A DNA stretch of 64,000 nt. It comes from Pseudolabrys sp. Its GTDB lineage: Bacteria > Pseudomonadota > Alphaproteobacteria > Rhizobiales > Xanthobacteraceae. The translations under genes and the position numbers were made by a program. Below, piece after piece: positions 15,315 to 23,315 of this stretch (the stretch's first letter is position 1; each line of letters opens with the position of its first letter). The notes under the pieces are model-generated. The model had not been told where the DNA came from. It searched no databases and was given only the letters and a program-made list of their open reading frames with translations. The DNA is taken from contig JAUXXH010000047.1 in NCBI GenBank assembly GCA_030684935.1, forward strand, positions 28,430-92,429, given 5' to 3'.

Positions 15315-16241
15315 TCACCGCAACTTCTTGAGATGATCGGCGAGCGCGTTGAGCGAACCCATCGCGATCCCGAATTCCGGCTTGTCGCCATAGACCATGT
15401 CGCGCTGGAATTCAGCGTAGCCGTCAACGAACACCTTATCCTTCGGAATGCCCTCAATTGCCTTTAGCGTCTCGCCGAGCGGGTCTTTCTTCCAAGCCGG
15501 GAATTTATCGCCTCGCGTTTCGGCATCTGCTTTCATCACTTCATGCGACAGCGCTGCCGTTTGTGCGACATCGTACTGGCCACGGGTCATGTGAAGATCA
15601 TAGATATGGCGCACCAGCGTTGGATCGCGCTCCGGCCGCAAGCCTGCAAGCTCCGAACCCGCTCGCCATGTGAGGGCCACGAGCTTCTCGGCCGCCGTTT
15701 CAAGTACGGACGAACAAGCGATCTTCGGCAGTTCCGGCTCGCGTCCGTAGGCCTCCGCGACAAACGAGATTACCGGCTTATCGATTGCATCGCGCCGCAG
15801 CGGCCACACGGACGTTTCGATCTGCACATCCGGACGCAGGCCCTTGCCCTGAGCGAGCGCTGTGTAGGGCAGCATGTATTTGGTGTAGTGCCCCTTGTAC
15901 ATTGAGACGCGATGCTTCTCGTTCTCCGGATCGAACTCGAAGCCCGCCTTGAGCAGCGCGTCTGTAATATCCGTCCGTAATTTTCGAAGCGCGCCGCGCG
16001 AAGGATTCGTCTTGCAGACGATTTTGAGATCGACATCTTCCGACATGCGCTTGGTAAGCTTGTAGGCGCGGCTCAAGGCGGTGCCGCCTCCGAAGATGAG
16101 GCGGAATTCGCCCGCATCGACTGCGGCAATCGCGGCCAGGGCTCTGACAACGTGCCAATCCTTCTCCACGAGTCCTGGGCTTGGCAGGCCAAAGTATTCC
16201 TGCACTTCCAAAAGCTCATCGAGTGTCGGCTTATCGTTCAA
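15315..16241 (-). CDS. AbiEii/AbiGii-type nucleotidyltransferase toxin
   Basis: This 308-residue protein belongs to the MNT-like nucleotidyltransferases that are the toxins of AbiE-type type IV toxin-antitoxin systems. The signature is clear: IFGGGTALSRAYKLTKR followed by MSEDVDLKI, giving the GG[T/S] and DxD-type catalytic elements, with a lysine-rich helical C-terminal half. Known relatives add nucleotides to tRNA 3' ends or proteins and stop growth during phage infection. The gene overlaps the end of the antitoxin gene by 11 bases, so the two are translationally coupled, as usual for this pair. Confidence 0.9.
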   Translation of the reverse strand: MNDKPTLDELLEVQEYFGLPSPGLVEKDWHVVRALAAIAAVDAGEFRLIFGGGTALSRAYKLTKRMSEDVDLKIVCKTNPSRGALRKLRTDITDALLKAGFEFDPENEKHRVSMYKGHYTKYMLPYTALAQGKGLRPDVQIETSVWPLRRDAIDKPVISFVAEAYGREPELPKIACSSVLETAAEKLVALTWRAGSELAGLRPERDPTLVRHIYDLHMTRGQYDVAQTAALSHEVMKADAETRGDKFPAWKKDPLGETLKAIEGIPKDKVFVDGYAEFQRDMVYGDKPEFGIAMGSLNALADHLKKLR

Positions 16242-16647
16242 GCACCAACTCCGAATTGTTGTACCGAAGGTGGCGCGAGAAGCGGCCCTTCACGCGCACC
16301 ACGGGGTTCACCGGAACCTGCGTGGAACGGCCCTCGTTGTAGGCGCGTTCGGCTTTCGTTGGCTCCCATTCAACACCAAGCTTGTCGAGCGCTTGGCGGA
16401 CGGCACCGGAGAATCCTTCGGGACTCTTGAGCACCGCCCGGCCGCTTAACCGCGAGGGGGAAGCGCGGCCATAGACGCCATAGCCAAGCCGCACCAACCG
16501 GCCTTCCTCGACCAGCGCGCGGAGGGCACGCAGCACTTGATCCTCGCCGCCGAGCTTTTTGAACTCGCGTGTGAGGAACACGTCCTCGCCGTTCTTGCGG
16601 GCGATCCGCTCTTCGATTTTCTGACGCAACGTCTGCTTCTGAGGCAT
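16231..16647 (-). CDS. DUF6088/AbiEi-type antitoxin and autoregulator
   Basis: This 138-residue protein has an N-terminal winged helix-turn-helix (residues 10-60: FLTREFKKLGGEDQVLRALR, then LVRLGYGVYGRA), followed by the short AbiEi-like C-terminal domain (VEWEPTKAERAYNEG). Such proteins neutralise the AbiEii toxin and repress their own operon. The ATG at 16647 has a strong GGAGG nearby and matches the family's usual MPxK-type start; the frame open upstream to 16710 runs through the promoter repeats and is rejected. Two direct repeats upstream are the likely operator. Confidence 0.86.
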   Translation of the reverse strand: MPQKQTLRQKIEERIARKNGEDVFLTREFKKLGGEDQVLRALRALVEEGRLVRLGYGVYGRASPSRLSGRAVLKSPEGFSGAVRQALDKLGVEWEPTKAERAYNEGRSTQVPVNPVVRVKGRFSRHLRYNNSELVLER

Positions 16648-16661
16648 GATGGGCCTCCTTA

Positions 16662-16698
16662 CAAAAACCCGACAATCACTATATGCAAAAACCCGACA
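16662..16698 (-). promoter_or_regulatory. AbiE-type promoter with two 13-bp direct repeats
   Basis: CAAAAACCCGACA occurs exactly at 16662-16674 and 16686-16698, 24 bases apart, on the top strand. In the direction of the antitoxin gene these read TGTCGGGTTTTTG, and they flank GCATATAGTG, a plausible -10 region, about 20-45 bases before the start codon. AbiEi-family antitoxins repress by binding repeats at their own promoter, so this is the expected operator. The transcription start is not determined. Confidence 0.55.
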
Positions 16699-17014
16699 CC
16701 ATTCAACCATTTCCGTAAATTTATCAATGGTTTGTTAGATTTCAAGGGGTTAGCTACCGGCCATGCCTGACGGTCCCCTCGCCGAGGCCGCCTACGGATT
16801 ACTTCGGCCCGAAATCCGACCATTTCCAGTTCTGGTTCTTGAAGCGCTCCGGCGGCCGGTCACTCTTGATGCCATCGGCAATCGCATCCATCGCGGCGTT
16901 GTGGCGCTCGGACCGGAACAGGTGGCCGAGACGCGGCTGCGCGGCTCGATTCACGAGAGCGGTTCCCGCCGCTTGGCGGGCGCGCCTATGAATGACAGTT
17001 AGTGGGCTCGCGGA
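16699..17014. other. 316-base spacer with a possible decayed reading frame
   Basis: No intact gene is supported here. On the minus strand, codons between about 16920 and 16799 spell a sensible-looking protein end (FRSERHNAAMDAIADG, then FKNQNWKWSDFGPK and a stop), which may be the 3' stump of a lost gene cut off by the neighbour at 17015. The frame continues to about 17308, but that part is antisense to the next gene. I cannot name the family. Confidence 0.3.
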
Positions 17015-18133
17015 ATGGAAGCTTTTCGGAGCACAAATGGCTTGCTTCATCGGCTTGCGGTGCCTTTTATTGAACTCATGATGCGGAAGCAGGCACAAAA
17101 CTGGATTAGCGATGGCGAGAAGTACGCGCTTCTTGGCTTGAGTGTAAAGGTAACCGATCCTGGAATCGCTACGCTCGATCTCGGACCTGACTTTCAGGTG
17201 ATCGAGGGCACGGCGTTCACGATTCAAGACGAATGGCGCGAATGGCTCGGAAGCATCCGCATCGAGGAAATCGAGGCTTGCAATCTTTTCATCGCTGCCA
17301 AATTGCAATCAGCTACGCCTGACATTCTCGATGGTGAGAACATCCAACTCAATAGCCGCGTCTGGGCCTTCTACCGCGGACTGCTCTTGAGCAGTACCTT
17401 CGCGACAGCGCACAAGCCGGTCATCATCACGGGCTCCCGCCGTAACGGCGAGGTCGGCTTGCGCCAGTTAAAGGATTTCGATGTCCCGGTGCCGAACGAC
17501 TTCAGCCCTTACCCGGAAGTGAGCCCGGAGAGCTTCAAGCAGGCCGCAGCGATTGCGGAACGGCTCGAACGGCTTGTCGCGAGCCGACAAGGCAGCAACC
17601 GCTGGCGATTCAACCGCGTCTTGCATCTCTATGCCCAGACGCGGACCGAACAAGATATTCTGGTTCGCATCCATCAATACACGCGCTGCATCGATGGATT
17701 TGTCACGACCGGGCCGGGACAGGGACGCAAGGATTTCAGGAACCGCGCTGCGTTATTCATCGGGCCGAATCATCACGATCTCATGGGCGAGATTTACGAT
17801 GTGCGCAGTTCAGTTGAGCACCTGCACGAAGATCGTTACCTCGATCCACTGTCGCGCACCACGCAGATCGATCTCACGAAGAAAGAAGCCATTGTCGAGC
17901 ACATCGCACGGACGACGCTGGAGCGCATCGTCCTGAACGATGCGCTGTGGCCGCATTTCACAAACAAAGTGGCTCTGGCTGCCTTCTGGGACAAGCCGGA
18001 AGCGGAACGTCAGGTGATCTGGGGAGCACCAATCGACCGATGGTTTCCCTGGCGGAATTCGATGAGCGCTTTCTTCCGGCCGTTCAGCCAGGCGGATAAC
18101 TGGCGCACGGCCTCGCGCACCAAGGCCTTCTGA
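17015..18133 (+). CDS. Uncharacterised protein with HEPN-like RX4H motif
   Basis: A 372-residue soluble protein without a recognised name. Its C-terminal third, with LFIGPNHHDLMGEIYDVR and then SSVEHLHEDRYL, fits the Apea/HEPN pattern: a helix ending in the RX4-6H signature (Arg264 to His269, RSSVEH) that forms the active site of HEPN ribonucleases. The N-terminal 120 residues are mixed alpha/beta. The start ATG follows a short spacer without a strong ribosome site. The gene is followed after 27 bases by a PD-(D/E)XK-like gene with an AGGGAGG ribosome site, so the two probably form an operon. An RNase effector role is inference. Confidence 0.75.
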   Translation: MEAFRSTNGLLHRLAVPFIELMMRKQAQNWISDGEKYALLGLSVKVTDPGIATLDLGPDFQVIEGTAFTIQDEWREWLGSIRIEEIEACNLFIAAKLQSATPDILDGENIQLNSRVWAFYRGLLLSSTFATAHKPVIITGSRRNGEVGLRQLKDFDVPVPNDFSPYPEVSPESFKQAAAIAERLERLVASRQGSNRWRFNRVLHLYAQTRTEQDILVRIHQYTRCIDGFVTTGPGQGRKDFRNRAALFIGPNHHDLMGEIYDVRSSVEHLHEDRYLDPLSRTTQIDLTKKEAIVEHIARTTLERIVLNDALWPHFTNKVALAAFWDKPEAERQVIWGAPIDRWFPWRNSMSAFFRPFSQADNWRTASRTKAF

Positions 18134-18160
18134 GGATACATTTTAGGGAGGCGAAGAAGA

Positions 18161-18697
18161 ATGAACGAATTGTCTGAATTGCTGGCAAGAGCCAGCGCCG
18201 GTATCGCGCCGGGTTTCTTTCGCCTCAGCATCCACGGCGGCGCGCCTGTCTACCGGGAGCGCGTCTACTGCTACGAACTCTATCACCAGATGCGTCTGCT
18301 CTGGCCGAACGACTGCGCCTTCACCCTGAATGGTGAAGTCGACAAAACCGCTCATCCGACCTTGACCGAGCTAGGCGCAGCCGGCTTTAAGCCGGACCTA
18401 CTCGTGCACAGGCCGGGAGACATGGAAGGCAACCACGCGGTCATCGAAGTGAAATCAGTGCAGGCCGCGCGCCAGAACCACCAGAAAGATTTGAACACGC
18501 TCGCGTTGTTCAAGCGGGAAGTCCGCTACACGCGTGCGATCTACCTGATCTACGGCGAGGAAATCACCGGCGCGCTCATCGCGCGCATTGCCGCGCGATA
18601 CGCCGCGATGGCACTGACCGTCCCCATCGAGCTGTGGCTGCACGTGTCTGCCGGCGAACCGGCCTTCCGCGAAACCCTACTTGAACCGGCAGCATAG
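18161..18697 (+). CDS. Uncharacterised PD-(D/E)XK nuclease-like protein
   Basis: This 178-residue protein shows a full set of PD-(D/E)XK fold landmarks: an N-terminal helix with Glu39 (YCYELYHQMR), Pro78-Asp79 in FKPDLLVHRPG, and Glu96-x-Lys98 in AVIEVKSVQAAR, followed by QNHQKDLNTLALFKRE, a helix typical of type III/methyl-directed restriction-like proteins. Its length suggests a stand-alone nuclease domain. It is the second gene of a pair with the HEPN-like protein and has a clear ribosome site (AGGGAGG). Whether it cuts DNA, or is an inactive scaffold, is unknown. Confidence 0.76.
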   Translation: MNELSELLARASAGIAPGFFRLSIHGGAPVYRERVYCYELYHQMRLLWPNDCAFTLNGEVDKTAHPTLTELGAAGFKPDLLVHRPGDMEGNHAVIEVKSVQAARQNHQKDLNTLALFKREVRYTRAIYLIYGEEITGALIARIAARYAAMALTVPIELWLHVSAGEPAFRETLLEPAA

Positions 18698-18772
18698 GGT
18701 GCAGCTCACCACATATCTTGCGCGCCGATCGAAGCCGAAAGAACAATGTGCATCTCTACAACGATGCCGGCA

Positions 18773-20083
18773 TCATCTAATGCCTTGCCGCGGCGACCAG
18801 ACGCGCGAGGCCGGACGGTCCAGCCGTGGCAACGCTGCGAGCAACGCCAACCCATCCCGGAATTGGGCCACGGGATAGCGGATGACTCCCTCGCGATCAT
18901 CACGGATCGGCTCTTCAAACAATCCAAAAGGCTCGATGACCGGCAGCTCTATCGCTGGCGGCACCTGCTCCCCGCCGCCGCCGATCAAGCCGGATAGCGC
19001 GAGCAGGAAGGACTTCGCAGCCCATTCTTCCATGGCGAAGACATTGTGCGGTCCGCCATATCGGCGCCGCCAGAGTTCGAAGTCCTCCCAGTGCCAGGGT
19101 GGCCATGGCCCGGAACCTTCGTCCGGGAACAACCATGGCCGCACGTAAGGCAAGAGAGTCTCCATTGATACCCAGAACCGTCGCCCCGCAAGCTCCACGA
19201 TGACGAATGGCGCGATGAAGTCATCGTCTGGACGTTCACCCGCGCCTCGCAGCCAGTCGATCCATTCGACGATGCGGTATGCCCCCATCAGGAGGAAATT
19301 CGAACGATGTGAGGCGAGCGCAAGTGATGTGGTGACCGGCACAATCGGTGGCGGTGGCGGTGGCGCAGCTACAGGAGGTGCCATTTTCCTTCCCTTCGAG
19401 ATTTTCGTCTCAGCAATATGCAGATACGTGTCATGCGCCGTGGGATTGGAGCCGAACGCAACCGAGTATCCATGGATGACTTTGCCGTGCAGGCAGGAGC
19501 TTCCAATGTGTGGCTTCACCTGCCGTAGATACTTGCGACGCGCTTCACCGCTGATCCGGCCATCCGTGACTGCCTGCGCAAAAGAGCCATGCGCCTCGGC
19601 AAGCACCACGCCGTGGCCGGACACAGCGCCACCGCCATAGATAAAATCGGCATGCGGATCGAGGCTGGATGACAGGCATGTCGCGTTGTCACGCCAAGCA
19701 TAACCGAGCGCGTTCATAACGAGATCGGTCACCCCGGCGCCCACACGTCCGGCGAAGGCAGGCCGTTCCGCATCGGCGAGCGCGGTGAGGTCGGGCGAAA
19801 GTGCAAAGGCCGCACCGTCAGCCAACATGTACTCGATTTCGAGAAGCTGCGCCCTGGCCCACCGCTCCAGCAACGCATCCGGCGCGTGGCGCAAGGTTAG
19901 CGTCCGCGCCATCGACGCAGCGAGCGCCTCTGGACGAAAGGTGATTTGCCCGACCATCGGTGGAGCGGCAAAGCCCGCCGCTACAGGACTAGGCTTATGC
20001 GGATGCAAGTGATGCCCGGATCGAATCACGGTCTTTTCAGTACGCCATAGGGCTGGTGCTGATGTTGTTGCGATGACCGTCAA
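18773..20083 (-). CDS. Uncharacterised two-part protein with a proline-rich linker
   Basis: A 436-residue protein that I do not recognise. A first domain (residues 40-230) includes LERWARAQLLEIEYML, SSLDPHADFIYGGG and VVLAEAHGSFAQ. The order Glu82, Asp146, Glu163-x-His165 hints at a divergent restriction-endonuclease-like fold, but the final His in place of Lys makes this weak. A proline run (PPPPPPIVP, about residue 240) separates a Trp-rich second domain (WEDFELWRRRYGG, then MEEWAAKSFLLALSGLIGGG). It converges on the HEPN/nuclease pair with a 75-base gap. No signal peptide or sure membrane helix is present. Confidence 0.7.
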   Translation of the reverse strand: MTVIATTSAPALWRTEKTVIRSGHHLHPHKPSPVAAGFAAPPMVGQITFRPEALAASMARTLTLRHAPDALLERWARAQLLEIEYMLADGAAFALSPDLTALADAERPAFAGRVGAGVTDLVMNALGYAWRDNATCLSSSLDPHADFIYGGGAVSGHGVVLAEAHGSFAQAVTDGRISGEARRKYLRQVKPHIGSSCLHGKVIHGYSVAFGSNPTAHDTYLHIAETKISKGRKMAPPVAAPPPPPPIVPVTTSLALASHRSNFLLMGAYRIVEWIDWLRGAGERPDDDFIAPFVIVELAGRRFWVSMETLLPYVRPWLFPDEGSGPWPPWHWEDFELWRRRYGGPHNVFAMEEWAAKSFLLALSGLIGGGGEQVPPAIELPVIEPFGLFEEPIRDDREGVIRYPVAQFRDGLALLAALPRLDRPASRVWSPRQGIR

Positions 20084-20203
20084 ATGCTGGCCCCCCGGGC
20101 GAATACTAAGAATTCCATTTCATCATCATGCTCCGCGGCTCAAACGCCCACGAATCTCACAAACTTTCTTGTCGAAGGCACAAAGAATGAGATTGGGTTA
20201 TGC

Positions 20204-20951
20204 CTATGAGGTTAGTCCGGCCCGCTTGCTAATGAAGCTGTTCATCCGCTCGGCGAGCGCGGTTCGCCGATTGATCAGGAACGGCCTATAGTCTTCCAGC
20301 TTCAGAACGGACGGATCTTCAGGCACAAGCTGGCTAGAAAGGGCAATCGATCCCTGTGCCTTCGCGATCTCAGGCAAATACACGGCCGGCTCCTTGTTGC
20401 TGATGCGGCGGTTTGTCTGCCCGGTGATGAAAGCCATATTGGCAATTTCGTTGATCTCGCCTGTCTCGTAACTCCGTTCCTTGAGCAGCGATTTCGGAAA
20501 GATGTGATGCCATTGGATAAAGTGAAGCTTTCCCTGATGGGTAAGTGAAAGTCCAAGGCCACTGAACCAGTCCTTCGCGCCGCCATCCTTGAGTGCAAGA
20601 TAGGCAAGCGAGAATAGCGGGCTATTAGCGCCCCGGCCCGCAAGGTCGGCAGGCTCGATGTGCAAGCGCCCGAACTGGCGCCTTACCGGCTCCAGCAACG
20701 CTGGAATGTCGCCGGAACGGACCTGCGAAAGCAGTCGTTTCCTGGGCGATCGCAAAGTCTCGGGTAGGAACCGGCTCGTCCGTTTCCCACATCAGGATGG
20801 AACCGCTCGGATATCCGCGATAGAGCGAGTCCAGCAAATCGCGGACGCGCGTGCCTTTCCAGACGTAATGCCGTTGGATTTCCGGGAGCCGCAACTCGCC
20901 GCGCTTGTACATATCGACAAGCGTGCTGATCGTGATGTTCTGCTGTTGCAT
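20204..20951 (-). pseudogene. DUF262 (GmrSD-like) gene with internal deletion and frameshift
   Basis: The N-terminal piece, read from 20951, is classic DUF262: LRLPEIQRHYVWKGTRVRDL and then SLYRGYPSGSILMWE. About 80 residues in, at roughly 20700-20755, the frame changes and the sequence resumes with the helical C-terminal region and the HNH-like segment WHHIFPKSLLKERSYE. Intact DUF262 proteins are usually several hundred residues longer, so a central block is missing as well as the frame. DUF262 proteins of the GmrSD type cut modified phage DNA; this copy is very unlikely to work. Confidence 0.78.
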
Positions 20952-21076
20952 GAGCGGCTCCCCAGAATTACAAACGTACCAAGCGAGATCGGCGTCTGCT
21001 AGACAGAACCGTCATGCGGAGCCTCGGCAACGGGCCGAAAGTTAAGTATCCGATTCCGCGACTTCCGACCGCAATG

Positions 21077-21552
21077 TCAGATGTAGTGTCGAAATATGAG
21101 TGGTTTGGAGGTGACTTCTTGGATCGCGATCAAAATCTCCCCAATATCGTCTGCAAACCGAAGAGTAACTGGAAGTCCGTCGCCGAAAATGCAGGCGTTA
21201 AAATTCAACTTGGTAAGCGCAAGGATGTCAGCGACCACCTGCTCAATTTCGGAATCGCCGAATACGATGCGAATTTTCAGCGGCGTTAGCACTTCGCGGC
21301 CAGGATAGGTTAGAAGCTGCGGCACATAGCCAGAATTCCACAGGAAGGCATTGCGCCTGTCGAGCTTGAGTGCGGTGCCGCGCAGGACAGGCTTGCGATG
21401 TTCCCGAAACAGCTTGAGGTTATTCGGGCGCAAAATCTGAATGCCCGCGACCGAGGTCTTGGGCGGGCCGCGCCACGGAATCCTGCGATCTTGTCCTTGT
21501 TGAATCGCGTGCGGCCGTGGATGAAGAGTTCGCGAGGCAGTTTGGGTGATGA
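21077..21552 (-). pseudogene. 3' remnant of a prokaryotic Argonaute gene (PIWI domain)
   Basis: Read leftward, the last 120 codons give a typical Argonaute PIWI C-terminus: RGTALKLDRRNAFLWNSGYV, TPLKIRIVFGDSEIEQV, LALTKLNFNACIFGDG and PVTLRFADDIGEILIA, ending FRHYI as many pAgos do. The final catalytic-tetrad position (Asp in RFAD) is kept. Just upstream, after a frameshift near 21460, another frame gives PRELFIHGRTRFNKDKIAGF, the third-motif region, where the usual catalytic RDG is IHG, as in inactive pAgos. The MID domain and the N-terminal half are missing. This is clear evidence that an Argonaute defence gene once stood here. Confidence 0.8.
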
Positions 21553-21921
21553 AACTTGTAGACGTCGACGCAGCACTGGCCCAACTAGGCATTTGCGCGC
21601 GATAACACATCGTCGAAGATCAGATTTCTCGGCCCCTAATAAGGCCTTTTGCCCAGCACCGGCGGCTTCAGCGAAAACGTGAGAAGACCCACCCGGCGCG
21701 CGATTCGCGCCCAACCGACGGGATTTCACCTTAAATTATTGATTCGACTAGACAATTGAAAAATAGCATGCAAATGCGTTTGTCGGTAAGTTGGTGCCCG
21801 CAACGGTTGTCTGGGGTGGCGGGCCGAGCGTAAGGGGCGCCTTACGTAGTCGGTTTGCTGTTTCGCTGCGCCAACTCCCCAAATTTTCTTCCCGCAATCT
21901 CCCGCAAGACGGAGAACGTCG
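21553..21921. other. 369-base spacer before the methylase operon
   Basis: No gene is supported. The left part may contain further unrecognisable Argonaute remains. Around 21735-21790 the sequence turns AT-rich (TTAAATTATTGATTCGAC, then AATTGAAAAATAGCATGC) and is a plausible promoter region for the rightward methylase operon, though no clear -35/-10 pair with proper spacing can be fixed. The bases 21911-21914 (GGAG) provide the ribosome site for the methylase. Confidence 0.35.
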
Positions 21922-23304
21922 TTGTCTCGTTCGCTACGCTTCATCGACCTCTTCGCGGGACTTGGCGGTTTTCATCAGGCACTGGAAAAGCTCGGGCACC
22001 GATGCGTATTCGCGTCGGAAATCGATCCCGTACTCGCAGACCTCTACCAGAAGAATTTTGGCTTTAAGCCCCGCGGAGATATTCGCGAATTTCACGACAA
22101 GGTCCCGGCCCACGATATCTTATGCGCGGGATTCCCTTGCCAGCCCTTTTCGAAGGCCGGCGACCAACTCGGTTTCGATTGCCCACAATGGGGCGATCTT
22201 TTCGACTACGTCATTGCGATCTTGGAGCGCCACGAACCGCAATTTATTCTCATTGAGAACGTACCCAATCTGCTTCGGCACGACGAGGGCCGCACATGGA
22301 AGAATGTTTGCAGGCGGTTGCAGAAGGTCGGCTATTCGATTGAATTCAAGCTTTTGTCACCGCACATGTTCGGCGTGCCGCAAATTCGCGACCGGGTACT
22401 CGTTGTGGGATCGCGCAAGGGTCTGGCAGACTTCGCTTGGCCAAAGCCATCCCATGCTGCCGAAGAGATTTCGATTAAGTCGATTCTCGACATCAAGCCA
22501 AAGGAAGCCCGGAAACTAACAAAGGCCGCTGCTGGCTATATCGACACTTGGCAAGAATTGCTGGATGCGCTGCCACCGAATGAACAGTTACCATCATTCC
22601 CTATCTGGGCCATGGAGTTTGGAGCCACCTATCCGCTGCGCGAGGCGCCTCCTACACGCATGACCGCTGACAGCTTTAAGTCTTACCGCGGGGCCTTCGG
22701 GCAACCGCTAAAAGGCAAGACCAAGGCGGAAATACTTGCAGCGCTTCCTCCTTACGCACGGTCCAGCAAGACCAAGTTTCCTGAGTGGAAGATCGAATTC
22801 ATCTTAGAAAACCGCGCCTTCTATAAGAAACACAAGAAGGCTATCGATGCGTGGCTCCCCAAGATCAGAACCTTCGCAGCAAGCTTCCAGAAGCTGGAAT
22901 GGAACTGGAAGTATGGCCACCATGATCTTTGGAAAACGGTTATCCAGTTCCGGGCATCTGGAATCAGGGCCAAGAAGCCCAACGCGGCGCCGTCTCTCGT
23001 CGCACTGACAACCAGCCAAGTGCCGGTCATCACATGGGAACGTCGCTACATGACCATGCGCGAGTGCGCGCGGCTGCAAAGCATGGGCGGCCTTAAACAT
23101 CTCCCGACGGCTCAGGGGGCGGCATACAAAGCCCTTGGAAACGCCGTGAATGTTGACGTCATCACAGCCGTCGCCCGGACTCTCATTGGTGCGGTGAAAA
23201 AGCGTCCCTGCAAGTCCAAAGCGGTAAAGGCGAGGCGCGCAAAACAGCAAACCACGAGGCACCGGCCTCGCTCTCGTATTCCCGAGGATCGTATTTCCAT
23301 CTGA
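21922..23304 (+). CDS. dcm: DNA (cytosine-5-)-methyltransferase
   Basis: This 460-residue C5-cytosine methylase has the ordered motifs of the family: FIDLFAGLGGFHQAL (I), SEIDPVLADLY (II), the catalytic AGFPCQPFSKAG with Cys73 (IV), LIENVPNLL (VI), MFGVPQIRDRVLVVG (VIII), a long target-recognition region at residues 190-380, and the late motifs ECARLQSMGG and ALGNAVNVD (IX-X). The predicted start is TTG at 21922, with GGAG seven bases upstream; the protein begins directly at motif I. The basic C-terminal tail is unusual. It is the first gene of a three-gene set with a GHKL ATPase and a Z1 protein, so it is the protective methylase of a restriction-type system. The symbol is generic. Confidence 0.95.
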   Translation: MSRSLRFIDLFAGLGGFHQALEKLGHRCVFASEIDPVLADLYQKNFGFKPRGDIREFHDKVPAHDILCAGFPCQPFSKAGDQLGFDCPQWGDLFDYVIAILERHEPQFILIENVPNLLRHDEGRTWKNVCRRLQKVGYSIEFKLLSPHMFGVPQIRDRVLVVGSRKGLADFAWPKPSHAAEEISIKSILDIKPKEARKLTKAAAGYIDTWQELLDALPPNEQLPSFPIWAMEFGATYPLREAPPTRMTADSFKSYRGAFGQPLKGKTKAEILAALPPYARSSKTKFPEWKIEFILENRAFYKKHKKAIDAWLPKIRTFAASFQKLEWNWKYGHHDLWKTVIQFRASGIRAKKPNAAPSLVALTTSQVPVITWERRYMTMRECARLQSMGGLKHLPTAQGAAYKALGNAVNVDVITAVARTLIGAVKKRPCKSKAVKARRAKQQTTRHRPRSRIPEDRISI

Positions 23305-23315
23305 AAGTTAGTTTG

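Noticed and set aside
21014..21289. Rightward 91-codon frame over the Argonaute remnant
   Set aside because: Lies antisense to a segment with strong PIWI similarity and has no own features.
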